NCBI GenBank assembly: GCA_026392465.1
Contig: JAPLCA010000036.1
Location: 60,310-124,309, forward strand
DNA length: 64,000 bases
From: Propionibacteriales bacterium
GTDB lineage: Bacteria; Actinomycetota; Actinomycetes; Propionibacteriales; Nocardioidaceae
Reading direction: 5' to 3'
Positions 20,215 through 28,669 of this stretch are shown in pieces (the first letter of the stretch is position 1; each line of letters begins with the position of its first letter). The notes under the pieces were generated by a model. That model saw only the letters and a list, made by a program, of their open reading frames with translations, had not been told where the DNA came from and did no database searches. A program made the translations under genes and the position numbers.

Positions 20215-21434
20215 TGGCCCACTACCGGCGCGCCGGGTCGGTGCCTGCGAAGCGGCACACCCAGCACCGCTCCCCCGACGGCCGGCTCTACCGCGAGGAG
20301 CTGATGGGCGAGGAGGGCTTCAGCTCCGACTCCTCGCTGCTCTACCACGTGGGCGTGCCGTCGGCGGTGCTCGAGGCGCGCCGGTGGGAGCTGCCCGACC
20401 AGGCGACGACGCCGAACGAGCCACTCCTCCCCCGGCACCTGCGTCTGCACGACCTGTTCACCGACGACCCGGCCGGCGCCGCCGGCGGGGGTGCCGGGCC
20501 GTGGGCGGCGAACGATTCGAACCCGGTCGAGCACCGACGCCTCGTGCTGGGCAACAAGGACGTGCGGATCTCCTACGTGGTGGCGGGCGCGACGTCGCCG
20601 CTGTACCGCAACGCCACGGGCGACGAGATCGTGTTCGTCGAGGCCGGCACGGGCGTGCTCGAGACCGTCTTCGGCCACCTGCCGTACGGACCGGGCGACT
20701 ACCTGGTCGTGCCCCGCGCGACGACGCACCGGTACAGGGTGCAGACCACGACCCGCGCCTACTGCATCGAGGCGAACGGCCACGTCGCGCCGCCCAGGCG
20801 GTACCTGTCGCGCTACGGCCAGCTGCTCGAGCACGCGCCCTACTGCGAGCGCGACCTGCGCGGTCCGGGCGAGCCCGAGGTCCGGGAGGAGACGGAGGTC
20901 GAGGTGCTCGTGAAGCACCGCGGCAGCGGGCCCGGCGGACTGGCCGGCACCGTGCACGTGGTGCCCGAGCACCCCTTCGACGTCGTCGGCTGGGACGGCT
21001 GCCTCTACCCCTACGCGCTCAGCGTGCACGACTTCGAGCCGATCACGGGACGCATCCACCAGCCGCCGCCGGTGCACCAGGTCTTCGAGGGGAACGGCTT
21101 CGTCGTCTGCAACTTCGTGCCCCGCAAGGTCGACTACCACCCGCTCGCGATCCCCGTGCCGTACTACCACGCGAACGTCGACAGCGACGAGATCATGTTC
21201 TACGTGGACGGCGACTACGAGGCTCGCAAGGGCTCGGGCATCGGCAGGGGCTCGGTCAGCGTCCATCCCGGCGGCCACTCGCACGGTCCGGTCCCCGCGG
21301 CGATCGAGGCGAGCCTCGGCGCGGAGTCCTTCGACGAGCTCGCCGTCATGGTCGACACCTTCCGTCCGCTCGAGCTTGGCGAGGGCGGGCGCGCGGTCGA
21401 CGACGGCGTCTACCACCGCTCCTGGTCGCGATGA
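20214..21434 (+). CDS. hmgA: Homogentisate 1,2-dioxygenase
   Basis: A 406-residue cupin enzyme that opens the homogentisate ring to 4-maleylacetoacetate. Metal-site stretches are YYHANVDSDEIMFYVDGDYE (His and Glu ligands) and HPGGHSHGP (His ligand) in the C-terminal half. It is the second gene of the hppD-hmgA-fahA operon and overlaps its neighbours on both sides (TGATG and ATGA). It is slightly shorter than the eukaryotic and proteobacterial enzymes (about 430-445 aa), mainly at the N-terminus. Confidence 0.93.
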
Positions 21435-22600
21435 CGTCGTCAGCGCCGGACTGGGGCATGACGACGCTGCCCTGGTGCTCGTTCAGCGTCGCCGACGGTC
21501 CTCGCCGTGTCGGCGTCGGCGTGGGCCGCTCGGTGCTCGACGTCGGCGCGGCACTGCCCCGGCTCGTCGACGAGGTGGCTGACGGGACGCTCGACGCGCT
21601 GCTGACGCACGGCCCGGACCGCCGCGCGGAGGTCCGTCGGGCGGTCACCGACCTGGTGGGCTCGCGGACCGACGACCTGCCCCTCGTGCCGGCGGACGAC
21701 GTGACCCTGCACCTGCCCTGGACGGTGCGCGACTACGTCGACTTCTACGCCTCGGAGCACCACGCCTCCACGGTCGGTCGCCTCTTCCGTCCCGGCACCG
21801 ACCCGCTGCCGTCGGCCTGGAAGCACCTGCCGATCGGGTACCACGGCCGTGCGGGCACGGTCGTCGTCTCGGGCACCGAGGTCCGCCGACCGAGCGGCCA
21901 GCGGCGCGAGCCCGACGGCGAGGTCGTCTTCGGCCCCTCGACGCGGCTCGACCTGGAGGCCGAGGTCGGGTTCGTCGTCGGAGGTCCGCCCTGCCGGGGC
22001 CCGCTCACGCTGGCCGAGGCGGAGGACCGGCTGTTCGGGGTGGTGCTGGTGAACGACTGGTCGGCGCGCGACCTGCAGGCCTGGGAGTACGTGCCGCTCG
22101 GCCCGTTCCTCGGCAAGTCGTTCGCGACCTCGGTCTCGGCCTGGGTCGTCCCGATGGAGGCGCTGCGCCACGCCCGGACCGCACCGCCACCGCGCGACGT
22201 CCCGCTGCTGCCCTACCTCGACGACGCGTCGGCGCCGGCGGGCGCGCTCGACCTCGCGCTGGAGGTGCGGATCGGCGACGAGGTCGTGTCGCGCCCGCCC
22301 TATCGGGAGATGTACTGGACCCCGGCGCAGATGCTCGCGCACCTCTGCGTCAACGGGGCGTCGGTGCGCCCGGGTGACCTGTTCGCCTCGGGCACGGTGA
22401 GCGGTCCCGCACGCGAGCAGAGCGGTGCCCTCATCGAGCTCACCTGGAACGGTGCCGAGCCCGTCGTGCTGCGCGACGGCTCCACGCGGGCGTTCCTGCA
22501 CGACGGCGACGAGGTGACGGTCAGCGCGACGGCCCCCGGCCCGGACGGCCGTCGGGTGTCGCTCGGCGAGGTGCGCGGACGCGTCGTCCCCGGAGCCTGA
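21431..22600 (+). CDS. fahA: Fumarylacetoacetase
   Basis: A 389-residue hydrolase that splits fumarylacetoacetate to fumarate and acetoacetate, the final step of tyrosine breakdown. An N-terminal SH3-like domain (about 1-110) precedes the FAH fold. DYVDFYASEHHAS carries the metal Asp and catalytic His, DLEAEVGFVVG the two Glu ligands, and NDWSARDLQAWEYVPLGPFLGKSF the Asp ligand and active-site Arg/Lys. The ATG overlaps the hmgA stop. No maleylacetoacetate isomerase gene is present between these genes. Confidence 0.94.
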   Translation: MTSSAPDWGMTTLPWCSFSVADGPRRVGVGVGRSVLDVGAALPRLVDEVADGTLDALLTHGPDRRAEVRRAVTDLVGSRTDDLPLVPADDVTLHLPWTVRDYVDFYASEHHASTVGRLFRPGTDPLPSAWKHLPIGYHGRAGTVVVSGTEVRRPSGQRREPDGEVVFGPSTRLDLEAEVGFVVGGPPCRGPLTLAEAEDRLFGVVLVNDWSARDLQAWEYVPLGPFLGKSFATSVSAWVVPMEALRHARTAPPPRDVPLLPYLDDASAPAGALDLALEVRIGDEVVSRPPYREMYWTPAQMLAHLCVNGASVRPGDLFASGTVSGPAREQSGALIELTWNGAEPVVLRDGSTRAFLHDGDEVTVSATAPGPDGRRVSLGEVRGRVVPGA

Positions 22601-22664
22601 CGCGACCCGACGTCCACCCCGCACGGGCGCACGTTTGACCGGCTCCCATCGGGGTACGGAGGAC

Positions 22665-22684
22665 TCGCGACCGCCTGGTCGCGA
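22665..22684. terminator. Small hairpin downstream of fahA
   Basis: TCGCGACC, loop GCCT, GGTCGCGA: a perfect 8-bp stem 65 bases after the fahA stop and 20 bases before the next gene. It may terminate the tyrosine operon or lie in the leader of the next cassette. Confidence 0.4.
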
Positions 22685-22704
22685 CGCCCGACCCGAGGAC
22701 GGCG

Positions 22705-23619
22705 ATGCACCTCACGGCCGACGTGCTGCGCGAGCGGACCCGACCGGCCCTGCCGCTGCCCGGGTCCGGCGGGACGCAGGAGCGCTTCCACGCCCTCTGG
22801 GAGCTGGGCTGCGAGGACCTCGCGCTGGCCAAGGTCGTCGAGCCGCACCACGACGCGCTCGCGATCACCGCGGAGCTCGGCCACGCCGCGGACCCCGACG
22901 GCGTGTGGGCGGTCTGGGCCGCCGAACCACCGTTCGCGCAGGTGCGAGCCGTCGCGAGCGGCGGGCGCTGGCGGCTGCAGGGTCGCAAGGCCTTCTGCTC
23001 CGGCGCCGACCTCGTGACGCACGCGCTCGTGACCGCGGACGACGACGGGAGTCAGAGGCTGTTCGCCGTGGCTCTCGACCAGCCGGGCCTCTCCCCCGAC
23101 CCGGACGGCCCCGCCTGGGTGGGTCCGGGCATGGCGGCAGCCCGCACTGTGACGCTGCGGCTCGACGACGTCGAGGCCGAGCCGGTCGGGGGGCCGGGGG
23201 CCTACGTCGACCGCCCGGGCTTCTGGCACGGGGCCGTCGGGGTCGCCGCGGTCTGGGCCGGTGGAGCCGACCGGGTCGCCAGCACGCTGGAACACTCGGC
23301 CCGGCTGGACGACCACGGGCTGGCCCACCGGGGCCACGCCCGGGTGGCGCTCGCCAGCGTCGACGCCCTCCTGCGCGAGGCGGCGTCGGCGTTCGACGCC
23401 CAGCCCGGACGTCGCGACGAGCGTCGCGCCCTGGTGGTGCGCGCCGCGGCGGCGCGGGCGGCCGACGACGTCGTCGCGCACGTCGGGCGCGCGACCGGAC
23501 CGGGCCCCCTCGCCTTCGACGCGGCGCACGCCCAGCACGTGGCGGACCTGCAGGTCTTCGTGCGCCAGCACCACGCCGAGCGCGACCTCGCCCGGCTCGG
23601 CTCACTCGGCGCACGATGA
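22705..23619 (+). CDS. Acyl-CoA dehydrogenase-like protein (short form)
   Basis: A 304-residue protein related to acyl-CoA dehydrogenases but shorter than the usual 380-390 aa. WAVWAAEPPFAQVRA followed by WRLQGRKAFCSGADLVTHALV resembles the middle beta-domain (W.l.G.K...n), and the C-terminal helical bundle contains the ARVALASVDALLREAA stretch. The FAD-binding residues are only partly recognisable, and I see no clear catalytic glutamate. It heads an overlapping four-gene cassette with a PIG-L deacetylase, a NodS-like methyltransferase and a glycosyltransferase. This suggests modification of an unknown glycoconjugate or lipid rather than ordinary beta-oxidation. Confidence 0.7.
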   Translation: MHLTADVLRERTRPALPLPGSGGTQERFHALWELGCEDLALAKVVEPHHDALAITAELGHAADPDGVWAVWAAEPPFAQVRAVASGGRWRLQGRKAFCSGADLVTHALVTADDDGSQRLFAVALDQPGLSPDPDGPAWVGPGMAAARTVTLRLDDVEAEPVGGPGAYVDRPGFWHGAVGVAAVWAGGADRVASTLEHSARLDDHGLAHRGHARVALASVDALLREAASAFDAQPGRRDERRALVVRAAAARAADDVVAHVGRATGPGPLAFDAAHAQHVADLQVFVRQHHAERDLARLGSLGAR

Positions 23620-24329
23620 GCGCCCCCGCGTCGCCGCCGCGGTGGGACGCCGCCCTGCGCGCGGCGGGACTGTCGACGGTCGACGACCCGGGCGGGCGCG
23701 TCGTCGTCCTCTCGGCGCACCCGGACGACGAGGTCCTCGGCGTCGGGGCGTGGCTCGCCGGACAGGTCGGCCGCCCCCTACACCTGGTCGTCGCGACCGA
23801 CGGCGAGCAGTCGCACCCCGGCAGCCCGACCGTCACGCCGGACCAGCTGCGGACCGTGCGGCGGCGGGAGCTCGCCGAGGCGCTCGCGATCCTCGGGCAC
23901 CCGCAGGTGCGCACGACCCACCTCGGGCTGCGCGACGCCGCCCTGCCCGACGACCGCGAGCCGCTCGCCCGTCTCCTCGGGCCGCTGCTGCAGGACGCGA
24001 CGGTCGTGCTCGCACCGTACGAGCACGACGGCCACGGCGACCACGACGTGCTGGGAGCGGTGGCCCGCGAGGTCCTTCCCGAGCGGACGACGTTCTGGCG
24101 CTACCCGGTCTGGCGGTGGACGCGCAGCACGCCCGACACCCGTGCGGAGTGGCTGCGGGGCGCCGCGCTGCTGCCCCGGCCCGCCGACGGGGCGCGCCGG
24201 AAGGCCGCCGCCCTGCGCGCCTTCCGGTCGCAGCTCGAGCCGTGGTCGGACCATCCCGCCGACCAGGTCGTCGTCACCCCGGCGCTGCTCGAGCACGCGC
24301 TCACGGCCCCGGAGGTGGTGCTGACGTGA
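23616..24329 (+). CDS. PIG-L/LmbE-family deacetylase
   Basis: A 237-residue zinc-dependent N-deacetylase. The metal and catalytic motif is LSAHPDDEVLGVGAWLA (AHPDDE at about 34-39), and the second metal histidine lies in YEHDGHGDHDVLG. Family members deacetylate GlcNAc-type sugars in GPI, mycothiol, bacillithiol and antibiotic pathways. This one overlaps the dehydrogenase gene upstream (ATGA) and the methyltransferase gene downstream (GTGA). A substrate bearing an N-acetyl amino sugar is inferred. Confidence 0.88.
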   Translation: MSAPASPPRWDAALRAAGLSTVDDPGGRVVVLSAHPDDEVLGVGAWLAGQVGRPLHLVVATDGEQSHPGSPTVTPDQLRTVRRRELAEALAILGHPQVRTTHLGLRDAALPDDREPLARLLGPLLQDATVVLAPYEHDGHGDHDVLGAVAREVLPERTTFWRYPVWRWTRSTPDTRAEWLRGAALLPRPADGARRKAAALRAFRSQLEPWSDHPADQVVVTPALLEHALTAPEVVLT

Positions 24330-24880
24330 CCGACCCCGCCTACTTCGAGGACCTCTACCGGACCGACCCGGACCCCTGGCGGCTCGACACGGCCCCCTAC
24401 GAGGAGCGCAAGCGTGCCCTGACGCTCGGGAGCCTGCCCCGCCCCCGCTACGCCCGCGCCTTCGAACCGGCGTGCGCCCGTGGCCGGATCACCGCACTGC
24501 TCGCCGAGCGGTGCGACGAGGTGGTGGCGCTCGACCCCGTCGAGGCCGCCCTGGAGCGGGTGCGCGAACGCGCCCTCCCGGGGGTGAGCGTGCGGCGTGG
24601 CACGGTGCCGGACGACTGGCCCGAGGGGACCTTCGACCTCGTGGTGCTCTCGGAGGTGCTGTACTTCCTCACCCCGGAGCAGCGCGCCCGCTGCGCGGAC
24701 CTCACGGTCGCGGCCCTGCGTCCCGGGGGCCACGTCGTGGCCGTCCACTGGCGCCACTCGTTCGCCGAGGCCGCGTCGACGCCCGACGAGGCGCACGTGG
24801 ACCTCCATACCGCGGCCCTGCGCCCGGTGTCGGGCTACCTCGACGACGACGTCCGGCTCGAGGTGCTCGAACGTGCCTGA
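24326..24880 (+). CDS. SAM-dependent methyltransferase, NodS-like
   Basis: A 184-residue class I methyltransferase. The SAM-binding start is AFEPACARGRITALLAERC (motif I, a variant of E.G.G.G), with ALDP as the acidic strand-2 end and DLVVLSEVLYFL as motif IV. The opening YFEDLYRTDPDPWRLDT is typical of NodS-like N-methyltransferases, which methylate the free amine left by a PIG-L-like deacetylase in Nod factor synthesis. Its position directly after a deacetylase gene fits the same order of reactions. The GTG start is fixed by the GTGA overlap. Confidence 0.85.
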   Translation: MTDPAYFEDLYRTDPDPWRLDTAPYEERKRALTLGSLPRPRYARAFEPACARGRITALLAERCDEVVALDPVEAALERVRERALPGVSVRRGTVPDDWPEGTFDLVVLSEVLYFLTPEQRARCADLTVAALRPGGHVVAVHWRHSFAEAASTPDEAHVDLHTAALRPVSGYLDDDVRLEVLERA

Positions 24881-25574
24881 TGCCCGGATCGACCGCATCG
24901 GCGTCGTCGTCCCCGCCCGGGACGAGGAGGGGTCGCTGGCCGGGTGCCTGGCCGCGCTGGGCCGCGCTGCTCGCGCCGTCGGGGTGCCGGTGGACGTGGT
25001 GGTGGCCGTGAACGCGACGCGCGACCGCAGCGCCGAGGTCGCGCGGGCCGGCGGGGCGACCGTCGTCGAGCTCGCGCTCCCGGGCGTGGGCGCCGCCCGC
25101 GCGGCCGGCGCCGCACGGCTGCTGCGCGGGCGTGCCGCGGCCCGCACCTGGCTGGCGACCACCGACGCCGACTCGGTCGTGCCGCCGGGCTGGCTGGCCC
25201 ACCAGCTGGACCTGGCAGCGGCGGGCGCGGACGCGGTGGTCGGCACGATCCGGCTGGCCGACCACGAGACCGACCGTCACGCGGCGTGGTGGCAGCACTA
25301 CCGCGGCGGGCTGCAACGGGTGCCGCACGGACACGTGCACGGCGCCAACCTGGCGGTGCGCGGCAGCCTCTACCTGCAGGTGGGCGGCTTCGCGGCCGTG
25401 CCGGCCCACGAGGACCTCGACCTCGTCACACGCCTGGACGCCGCGACCGGCTGCGTCGTCCGCACCGTCGCCGAGCCGGTGCTCACCTCGGCGCGGACCG
25501 AGGGACGCACCCCGGTCGGCGTCGCGCACGACCTGCGCCGAGCACGCTCGGCGTCGCCGCTCGCCGCGACCTGA
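24873..25574 (+). CDS. Glycosyltransferase family 2
   Basis: A 233-residue GT-A fold glycosyltransferase. The nucleotide-sugar-binding start is IGVVVPARDEEGSLAGCL, and WLATTDADSVVPPGWL holds the DxD metal site (DAD). GANLAVRGSLYLQVGGFAAVPAHEDLDL is the acceptor/catalytic stretch with the ED dyad. The GTG 24873 start overlaps the end of the methyltransferase gene. No membrane helix is seen. It ends the four-gene cassette, 62 bases before a convergent gene. Confidence 0.87.
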   Translation: MPDARIDRIGVVVPARDEEGSLAGCLAALGRAARAVGVPVDVVVAVNATRDRSAEVARAGGATVVELALPGVGAARAAGAARLLRGRAAARTWLATTDADSVVPPGWLAHQLDLAAAGADAVVGTIRLADHETDRHAAWWQHYRGGLQRVPHGHVHGANLAVRGSLYLQVGGFAAVPAHEDLDLVTRLDAATGCVVRTVAEPVLTSARTEGRTPVGVAHDLRRARSASPLAAT

Positions 25575-25636
25575 GCCGCCCGGCGCGGCCGGCCGAGTGC
25601 CCCGCCGAGCACCGGGGTCGGTTCGGGTCGGGTCCG

Positions 25637-26218
25637 TCAGTGGACGCGGGAGAGTGCTCGTCCGCGAGCCGCGACGCGAAGCCGGACGGCAGCGCGCAGG
25701 TCGTCGCGGCCGAGCACGTCGTGCAGCTGCGCCGACACCTCGTCGGCCCGCTGCGCCACGTGCGTCAGGTCGGCCTCCGGCTCGATCGTGGCGTCGATGC
25801 GCGCCACGAGCTCCCCGCGGTCGCGCACGACGGAGCCGCGCGCGGAACGCACTCCCTCCGTCGCGGCGAACGCGTCGGCGGCCGCGGCGAGCACCTTGCC
25901 GGCCAGGGCCTCGCTGCGCCCGGCGTCGCCGCTGCCCTCCAGACGCAGGCGCGACACCGTCGGGCGCGTCAGGTGGGCGAGGATCCACCGCAGCGCCACC
26001 AGCGCGACGACGACCGCGACCGCAGCGATCCCCCAGGCCAGCCCGGTGTTCCCGAGCGCGTCGGCGACGCGCATGGTGCGGCTCGTCCCGGGGAGGGTGC
26101 TGCCGGAGACCTCGCGGCCGGACCACCACCACAGGCCGGCGAGACCGGCGGCGGCCAGCAGCGCGACGAGCACGAGGGTGGCGAGACGGTCGACGAGGAG
26201 CGTGGTGCGACTGACCAT
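25637..26218 (-). CDS. AmaP-like alkaline-shock membrane anchor protein
   Basis: A 193-residue protein with two membrane helices (about 11-32 and 62-81) flanking a loop, followed by a soluble tail with Asp23-like alternating beta pattern (VVRDRGELVARIDATIEPEADL). This layout matches AmaP, which tethers Asp23 proteins to the membrane in Gram-positive bacteria. It is the last gene of the minus-strand Asp23 operon, 5 bases after the DUF6286 gene. Substrates are not applicable; the role is structural or stress-related. Confidence 0.7.
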   Translation of the reverse strand: MVSRTTLLVDRLATLVLVALLAAAGLAGLWWWSGREVSGSTLPGTSRTMRVADALGNTGLAWGIAAVAVVVALVALRWILAHLTRPTVSRLRLEGSGDAGRSEALAGKVLAAAADAFAATEGVRSARGSVVRDRGELVARIDATIEPEADLTHVAQRADEVSAQLHDVLGRDDLRAAVRLRVAARGRALSRVH

Positions 26219-26223
26219 GGTGC

Positions 26224-26805
26224 TCAGCCCTTCTCGGGTCGGATGGTGACGTCGACCCGCGGGGTGGGGTCGACGGCGGAGCAGACACGCTCCGCGCGGG
26301 CACGGACGGCGTCCTCGAGCTCGCTCTCGCGCTCGCTCGTGGCGACGGAGCGGGCCACCACCTTCACGCGGCGGCGGCCGACCGACACGTCGGCGTCGGT
26401 GACGCCGTCGGTGCCGTCGATCGCGGCGCGGACGACCCGCACCAGGTCCTGGCGACGCAGGTGCACGCCGCTGCTGGCGCGCAGCGCCAGGGTGCGGCGC
26501 GGACGGGGCTTGAGCGCCACCGGGAGCAGCAGCACCGCGACGACCAGCGCGACGACGGCGGCGGCGAGCACGGCGGGCGTACGTCCGTCGATGCCGTCGG
26601 CAGCATCGACGACCGTCAGCAGCCACGAGCTGCCCGACACCGAGCCGAGCTGCACGAGGAGGTGCTGCACCACGACGACGGCCAGGCCGACGAGCGCGAG
26701 GGCGATCAGCTGCGCGACGAGGGGTGAGGCGCCCGTGCCGGCGGGCGACTTCGCCGCCGCGAGCGGGCGCGTGCCGCTCGTCGAGGAGGAGGTCTCGGAG
26801 GTCAT
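26224..26805 (-). CDS. DUF6286-type membrane protein of the Asp23 cluster
   Basis: A 193-residue protein with a disordered Ser/Thr/Ala-rich start, two membrane helices (about 29-50 and 76-98) and a C-terminal soluble domain (HLRRQDLVRVVRAAIDGTDGVTDADVSVGRRRVKVVARS) resembling a degenerate Asp23 fold. The start ATG 26805 gives a sensible N-terminus; upstream in-frame sequence is antisense-like. It lies between an Asp23 gene and the AmaP-like gene, the usual actinobacterial arrangement. Function is unknown beyond association with the Asp23 envelope-stress system. Confidence 0.65.
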   Translation of the reverse strand: MTSETSSSTSGTRPLAAAKSPAGTGASPLVAQLIALALVGLAVVVVQHLLVQLGSVSGSSWLLTVVDAADGIDGRTPAVLAAAVVALVVAVLLLPVALKPRPRRTLALRASSGVHLRRQDLVRVVRAAIDGTDGVTDADVSVGRRRVKVVARSVATSERESELEDAVRARAERVCSAVDPTPRVDVTIRPEKG

Positions 26806-26833
26806 GCGGGGGTCCTTCGGTCGGGTGGGGTGG

Positions 26834-27232
26834 TCAGACGACGCGACGGGGCGGCGTGTCGAGGTGCACGACGTCGGCGACGGTGACGTCGACACGGCTC
26901 ACGGTGACGCCGACGAGCGTGTCGACGCGCTCGCTGACATGGGCGCGGACCCGCTCGACGAGCGGGGCGAGCGGCGTCGGCCACGTCGCGGCGACCTCGA
27001 CCGTGATCGACGACGTCTCGCCGGCGACGGTGGCCTCGGCGTGCGGCAGCCCCTTGCGGACGAGCTTCGTCCAGCCCTTGCGGGTGTCGACGACGGCCTC
27101 GATCTCCGACGCCGCGATCGACGCGACGCGGCTGACGACGCCGTCCGCGATGGTGGTGCGGCCGCGGTCCTCGGGGGCGGGCAGCGGAGCCCGCTCCTGC
27201 GCCACGGGTGGGAGGGTCGCCGTGTCAGCCAC
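26834..27232 (-). CDS. Asp23/Gls24 family protein
   Basis: A 132-residue Asp23-domain protein: GRTTIADGVVSRVASIAASEIEAV (family start, about 23-46), a central beta strand region SSITVEVAATWPTPL and VERVRAHVSERVDTLVGVTVSRVDVTVADV, the typical helix-strand end. Asp23 proteins coat the inner face of the membrane and respond to envelope or alkaline stress. The GTG start at 27232 overlaps the end of the small DUF2273-like gene by 8 bases. It is one of at least four Asp23-type proteins here. Confidence 0.85.
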   Translation of the reverse strand: MADTATLPPVAQERAPLPAPEDRGRTTIADGVVSRVASIAASEIEAVVDTRKGWTKLVRKGLPHAEATVAGETSSITVEVAATWPTPLAPLVERVRAHVSERVDTLVGVTVSRVDVTVADVVHLDTPPRRVV

Positions 27233-27404
27233 GGTCGCGCCGTCCGAGCAGGCCCGAGAGGTCGACCTCCCCGTCGACGTGGCCGCCGACGAGGTAGCCC
27301 GCCCCGCCCAGGACGAGGGCGAGCAGGAAGCCGAGGAAGCCGCCGGTCGCGATGGCGATGGCGAGCAGGAGGCCGGCGATGAGGCCGACGGTGGACGTGG
27401 TCAT
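27225..27404 (-). CDS. DUF2273-like small membrane protein (59 aa)
   Basis: A 59-residue hydrophobic protein too short for most gene finders. It begins MTTSTVGLIAGLLLAIAI and has two adjacent membrane helices with a GGFLGFLLALVLGGAGYLVGG second helix, then a short acidic/basic tail. Small DUF2273 membrane proteins are regular companions of Asp23 and AmaP, and may help dock Asp23. The ATG has AGGAGA upstream, and the end overlaps the Asp23 start. Confidence 0.75.
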   Translation of the reverse strand: MTTSTVGLIAGLLLAIAIATGGFLGFLLALVLGGAGYLVGGHVDGEVDLSGLLGRRDRG

Positions 27405-27444
27405 GGGGTGTCTCCTTGGTGCCGGGATGGGGGTCGTGCGTGGG

Positions 27445-27762
27445 TCAGAGGTCGATGTAGCGACGGCGGCGCAGCCGCCGCGCCGGGCGGCGCAGGGCCG
27501 CCCAGAGCGGATGGAGGGGTCGGGGCAGGGTCGCGGGCGGCGACCTGCGCCCCGACCGCCCGACGCCCGACCGCTCGATGGACGAGTAGCGCCGGTCGAG
27601 GGCGGCCAGGTGGGCCTGCAGCTGGTCGGCCTCGCCGCCGGCGTCGGGGTGGTGGCGACGCACCAGGGCGCGACGTTCGCGACGCCACTGCTCGCGCAGC
27701 GCCGCGTCGGCCGGGCCCGGGTAGGGGTGTCCGGTCGGTCGCGCCCCGGCGCCGACGCTCAC
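27445..27762 (-). CDS. Small Arg-rich protein with a J-domain-like HPD motif
   Basis: A 105-residue protein. REQWRRERRALVRRHHPDAGG followed by QLQAHLAALDRRY resembles helix II, the HPD loop and helix III of DnaJ J-domains (RRHHPDAGG at about 34-42), though helix I is short. The C-terminal third is Arg/Pro-rich and disordered. It lies between two Asp23-cluster genes and overlaps the upstream one (GTGA). If the J motif is functional it would recruit DnaK to the Asp23 system. If not, it is a hypothetical protein of this operon. Confidence 0.55.
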   Translation of the reverse strand: MSVGAGARPTGHPYPGPADAALREQWRRERRALVRRHHPDAGGEADQLQAHLAALDRRYSSIERSGVGRSGRRSPPATLPRPLHPLWAALRRPARRLRRRRYIDL

Positions 27763-28082
27763 GACGGTGCCGTGCCGTCCGGGACGACGTCCTCGACGAC
27801 GACCCGGACCGGCGTGTCCACGAGCGGCGACACGGCCGAGCGGACGGCGTCGGCGAGGTCACGGAGGCGGGTGCCCATCACGGCGACGACGTGCACCTCG
27901 GTGTCGTCGTCGCGCAGCCGGACTCCCGTGACGCGACGGCCCGGCAGGTACGTCGCCACCTCGCCGAACGAGCCGGCGTGCAGCCCCGCGACCCCGGGGA
28001 CGCCCAGGGTCGCGGCAGCCACCCGCTCGGCCACCGTCGAACCGGGGTCGGCGGCGTCGGGCGTGTCGGCGGGGGTGGTCAC
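27759..28082 (-). CDS. Asp23-like small protein
   Basis: A 107-residue protein with a divergent Asp23-type pattern: TVAERVAAATLGVPGVAGLHAG (about 16-37), a strand region GVRLRDDDTEVHVVAVMG and LRDLADAVRSAVSPLVDTPVRVVVEDV. It lacks the longer N-terminal helix of true Asp23. Overlaps at both ends (GTGA on each side) tie it tightly to its neighbours. The role is presumably as a diverged partner of the Asp23 proteins. Confidence 0.7.
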   Translation of the reverse strand: MTTPADTPDAADPGSTVAERVAAATLGVPGVAGLHAGSFGEVATYLPGRRVTGVRLRDDDTEVHVVAVMGTRLRDLADAVRSAVSPLVDTPVRVVVEDVVPDGTAPS

Positions 28083-28519
28083 TGGACGCGCGGCTCGCCG
28101 GCGGTGTCGTCGGCGGCCTCGTCGGACTCGATGTGGATGTCCTGCACCTCGATGTTCACCTCGACGACGTTGAGGCCGACCATGCGCTCCACCGCGTTGA
28201 TGACGTTGGTGCGGATGCCGTGGGCGAGGTCGGCGATGGAGACGCCGTACTCCGCGACGAGCTGGATGTCGATGGCAGCCTCCTTCTCGCCCACCTCGAC
28301 GGAGATGCCCTGCGAGTGGTTGGTGGAGGAGCCCGGGATGCGCTCGCGGAGGGCGCCGACGGCGCGGGCGGTGTTGCCGCCGAGCGCGTACACGCCGGAG
28401 ACCTCGCGGGTCGCGATGCCGGCGATCTTCGACACGACGGTGTCGGCGATGGAGGTGCGACCCTGCGTGCTGTCCAGGTCGCTGGAGGTGGTGGTCTTGG
28501 CGACGGCCTTCTCGCTCAC
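28079..28519 (-). CDS. Asp23/Gls24 family envelope stress protein
   Basis: A 146-residue canonical Asp23 protein and first gene of the minus-strand operon. GRTSIADTVVSKIAGIATREVSGVYALG (about 21-48) is the family hallmark, followed by GISVEVGEKEAAIDIQLVAEYG and VVEVNIEVQDIHIE. The start is GTG 28519. It is divergent from the sigma factor gene at 28670, and the 150-base region between contains an inverted repeat. A link between this sigma factor and the operon is likely from position alone. Confidence 0.92.
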   Translation of the reverse strand: MSEKAVAKTTTSSDLDSTQGRTSIADTVVSKIAGIATREVSGVYALGGNTARAVGALRERIPGSSTNHSQGISVEVGEKEAAIDIQLVAEYGVSIADLAHGIRTNVINAVERMVGLNVVEVNIEVQDIHIESDEAADDTAGEPRVQ

Positions 28520-28590
28520 GTCATCAGTCCTGTTCTGTGTGGTGGGGTGAATCGATCGAACATCCGTGAGAGTCCGGCCGCACGCCGAAC

Positions 28591-28606
28591 GTCACGGTCG
28601 TGTGAC
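28591..28606. promoter_or_regulatory. Inverted repeat between Asp23 and sigma-factor genes
   Basis: GTCAC-N6-GTGAC lies in the divergent promoter region, with further related half-sites (GACGTCACC) just downstream. It is a candidate operator shared by both transcripts. Confidence 0.3.
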
Positions 28607-28669
28607 CGACGTCACCGTGTGATCGCACTCGAGGTGCGCACCGGCGCACCGGGTGGGACGGTCGGAGCG

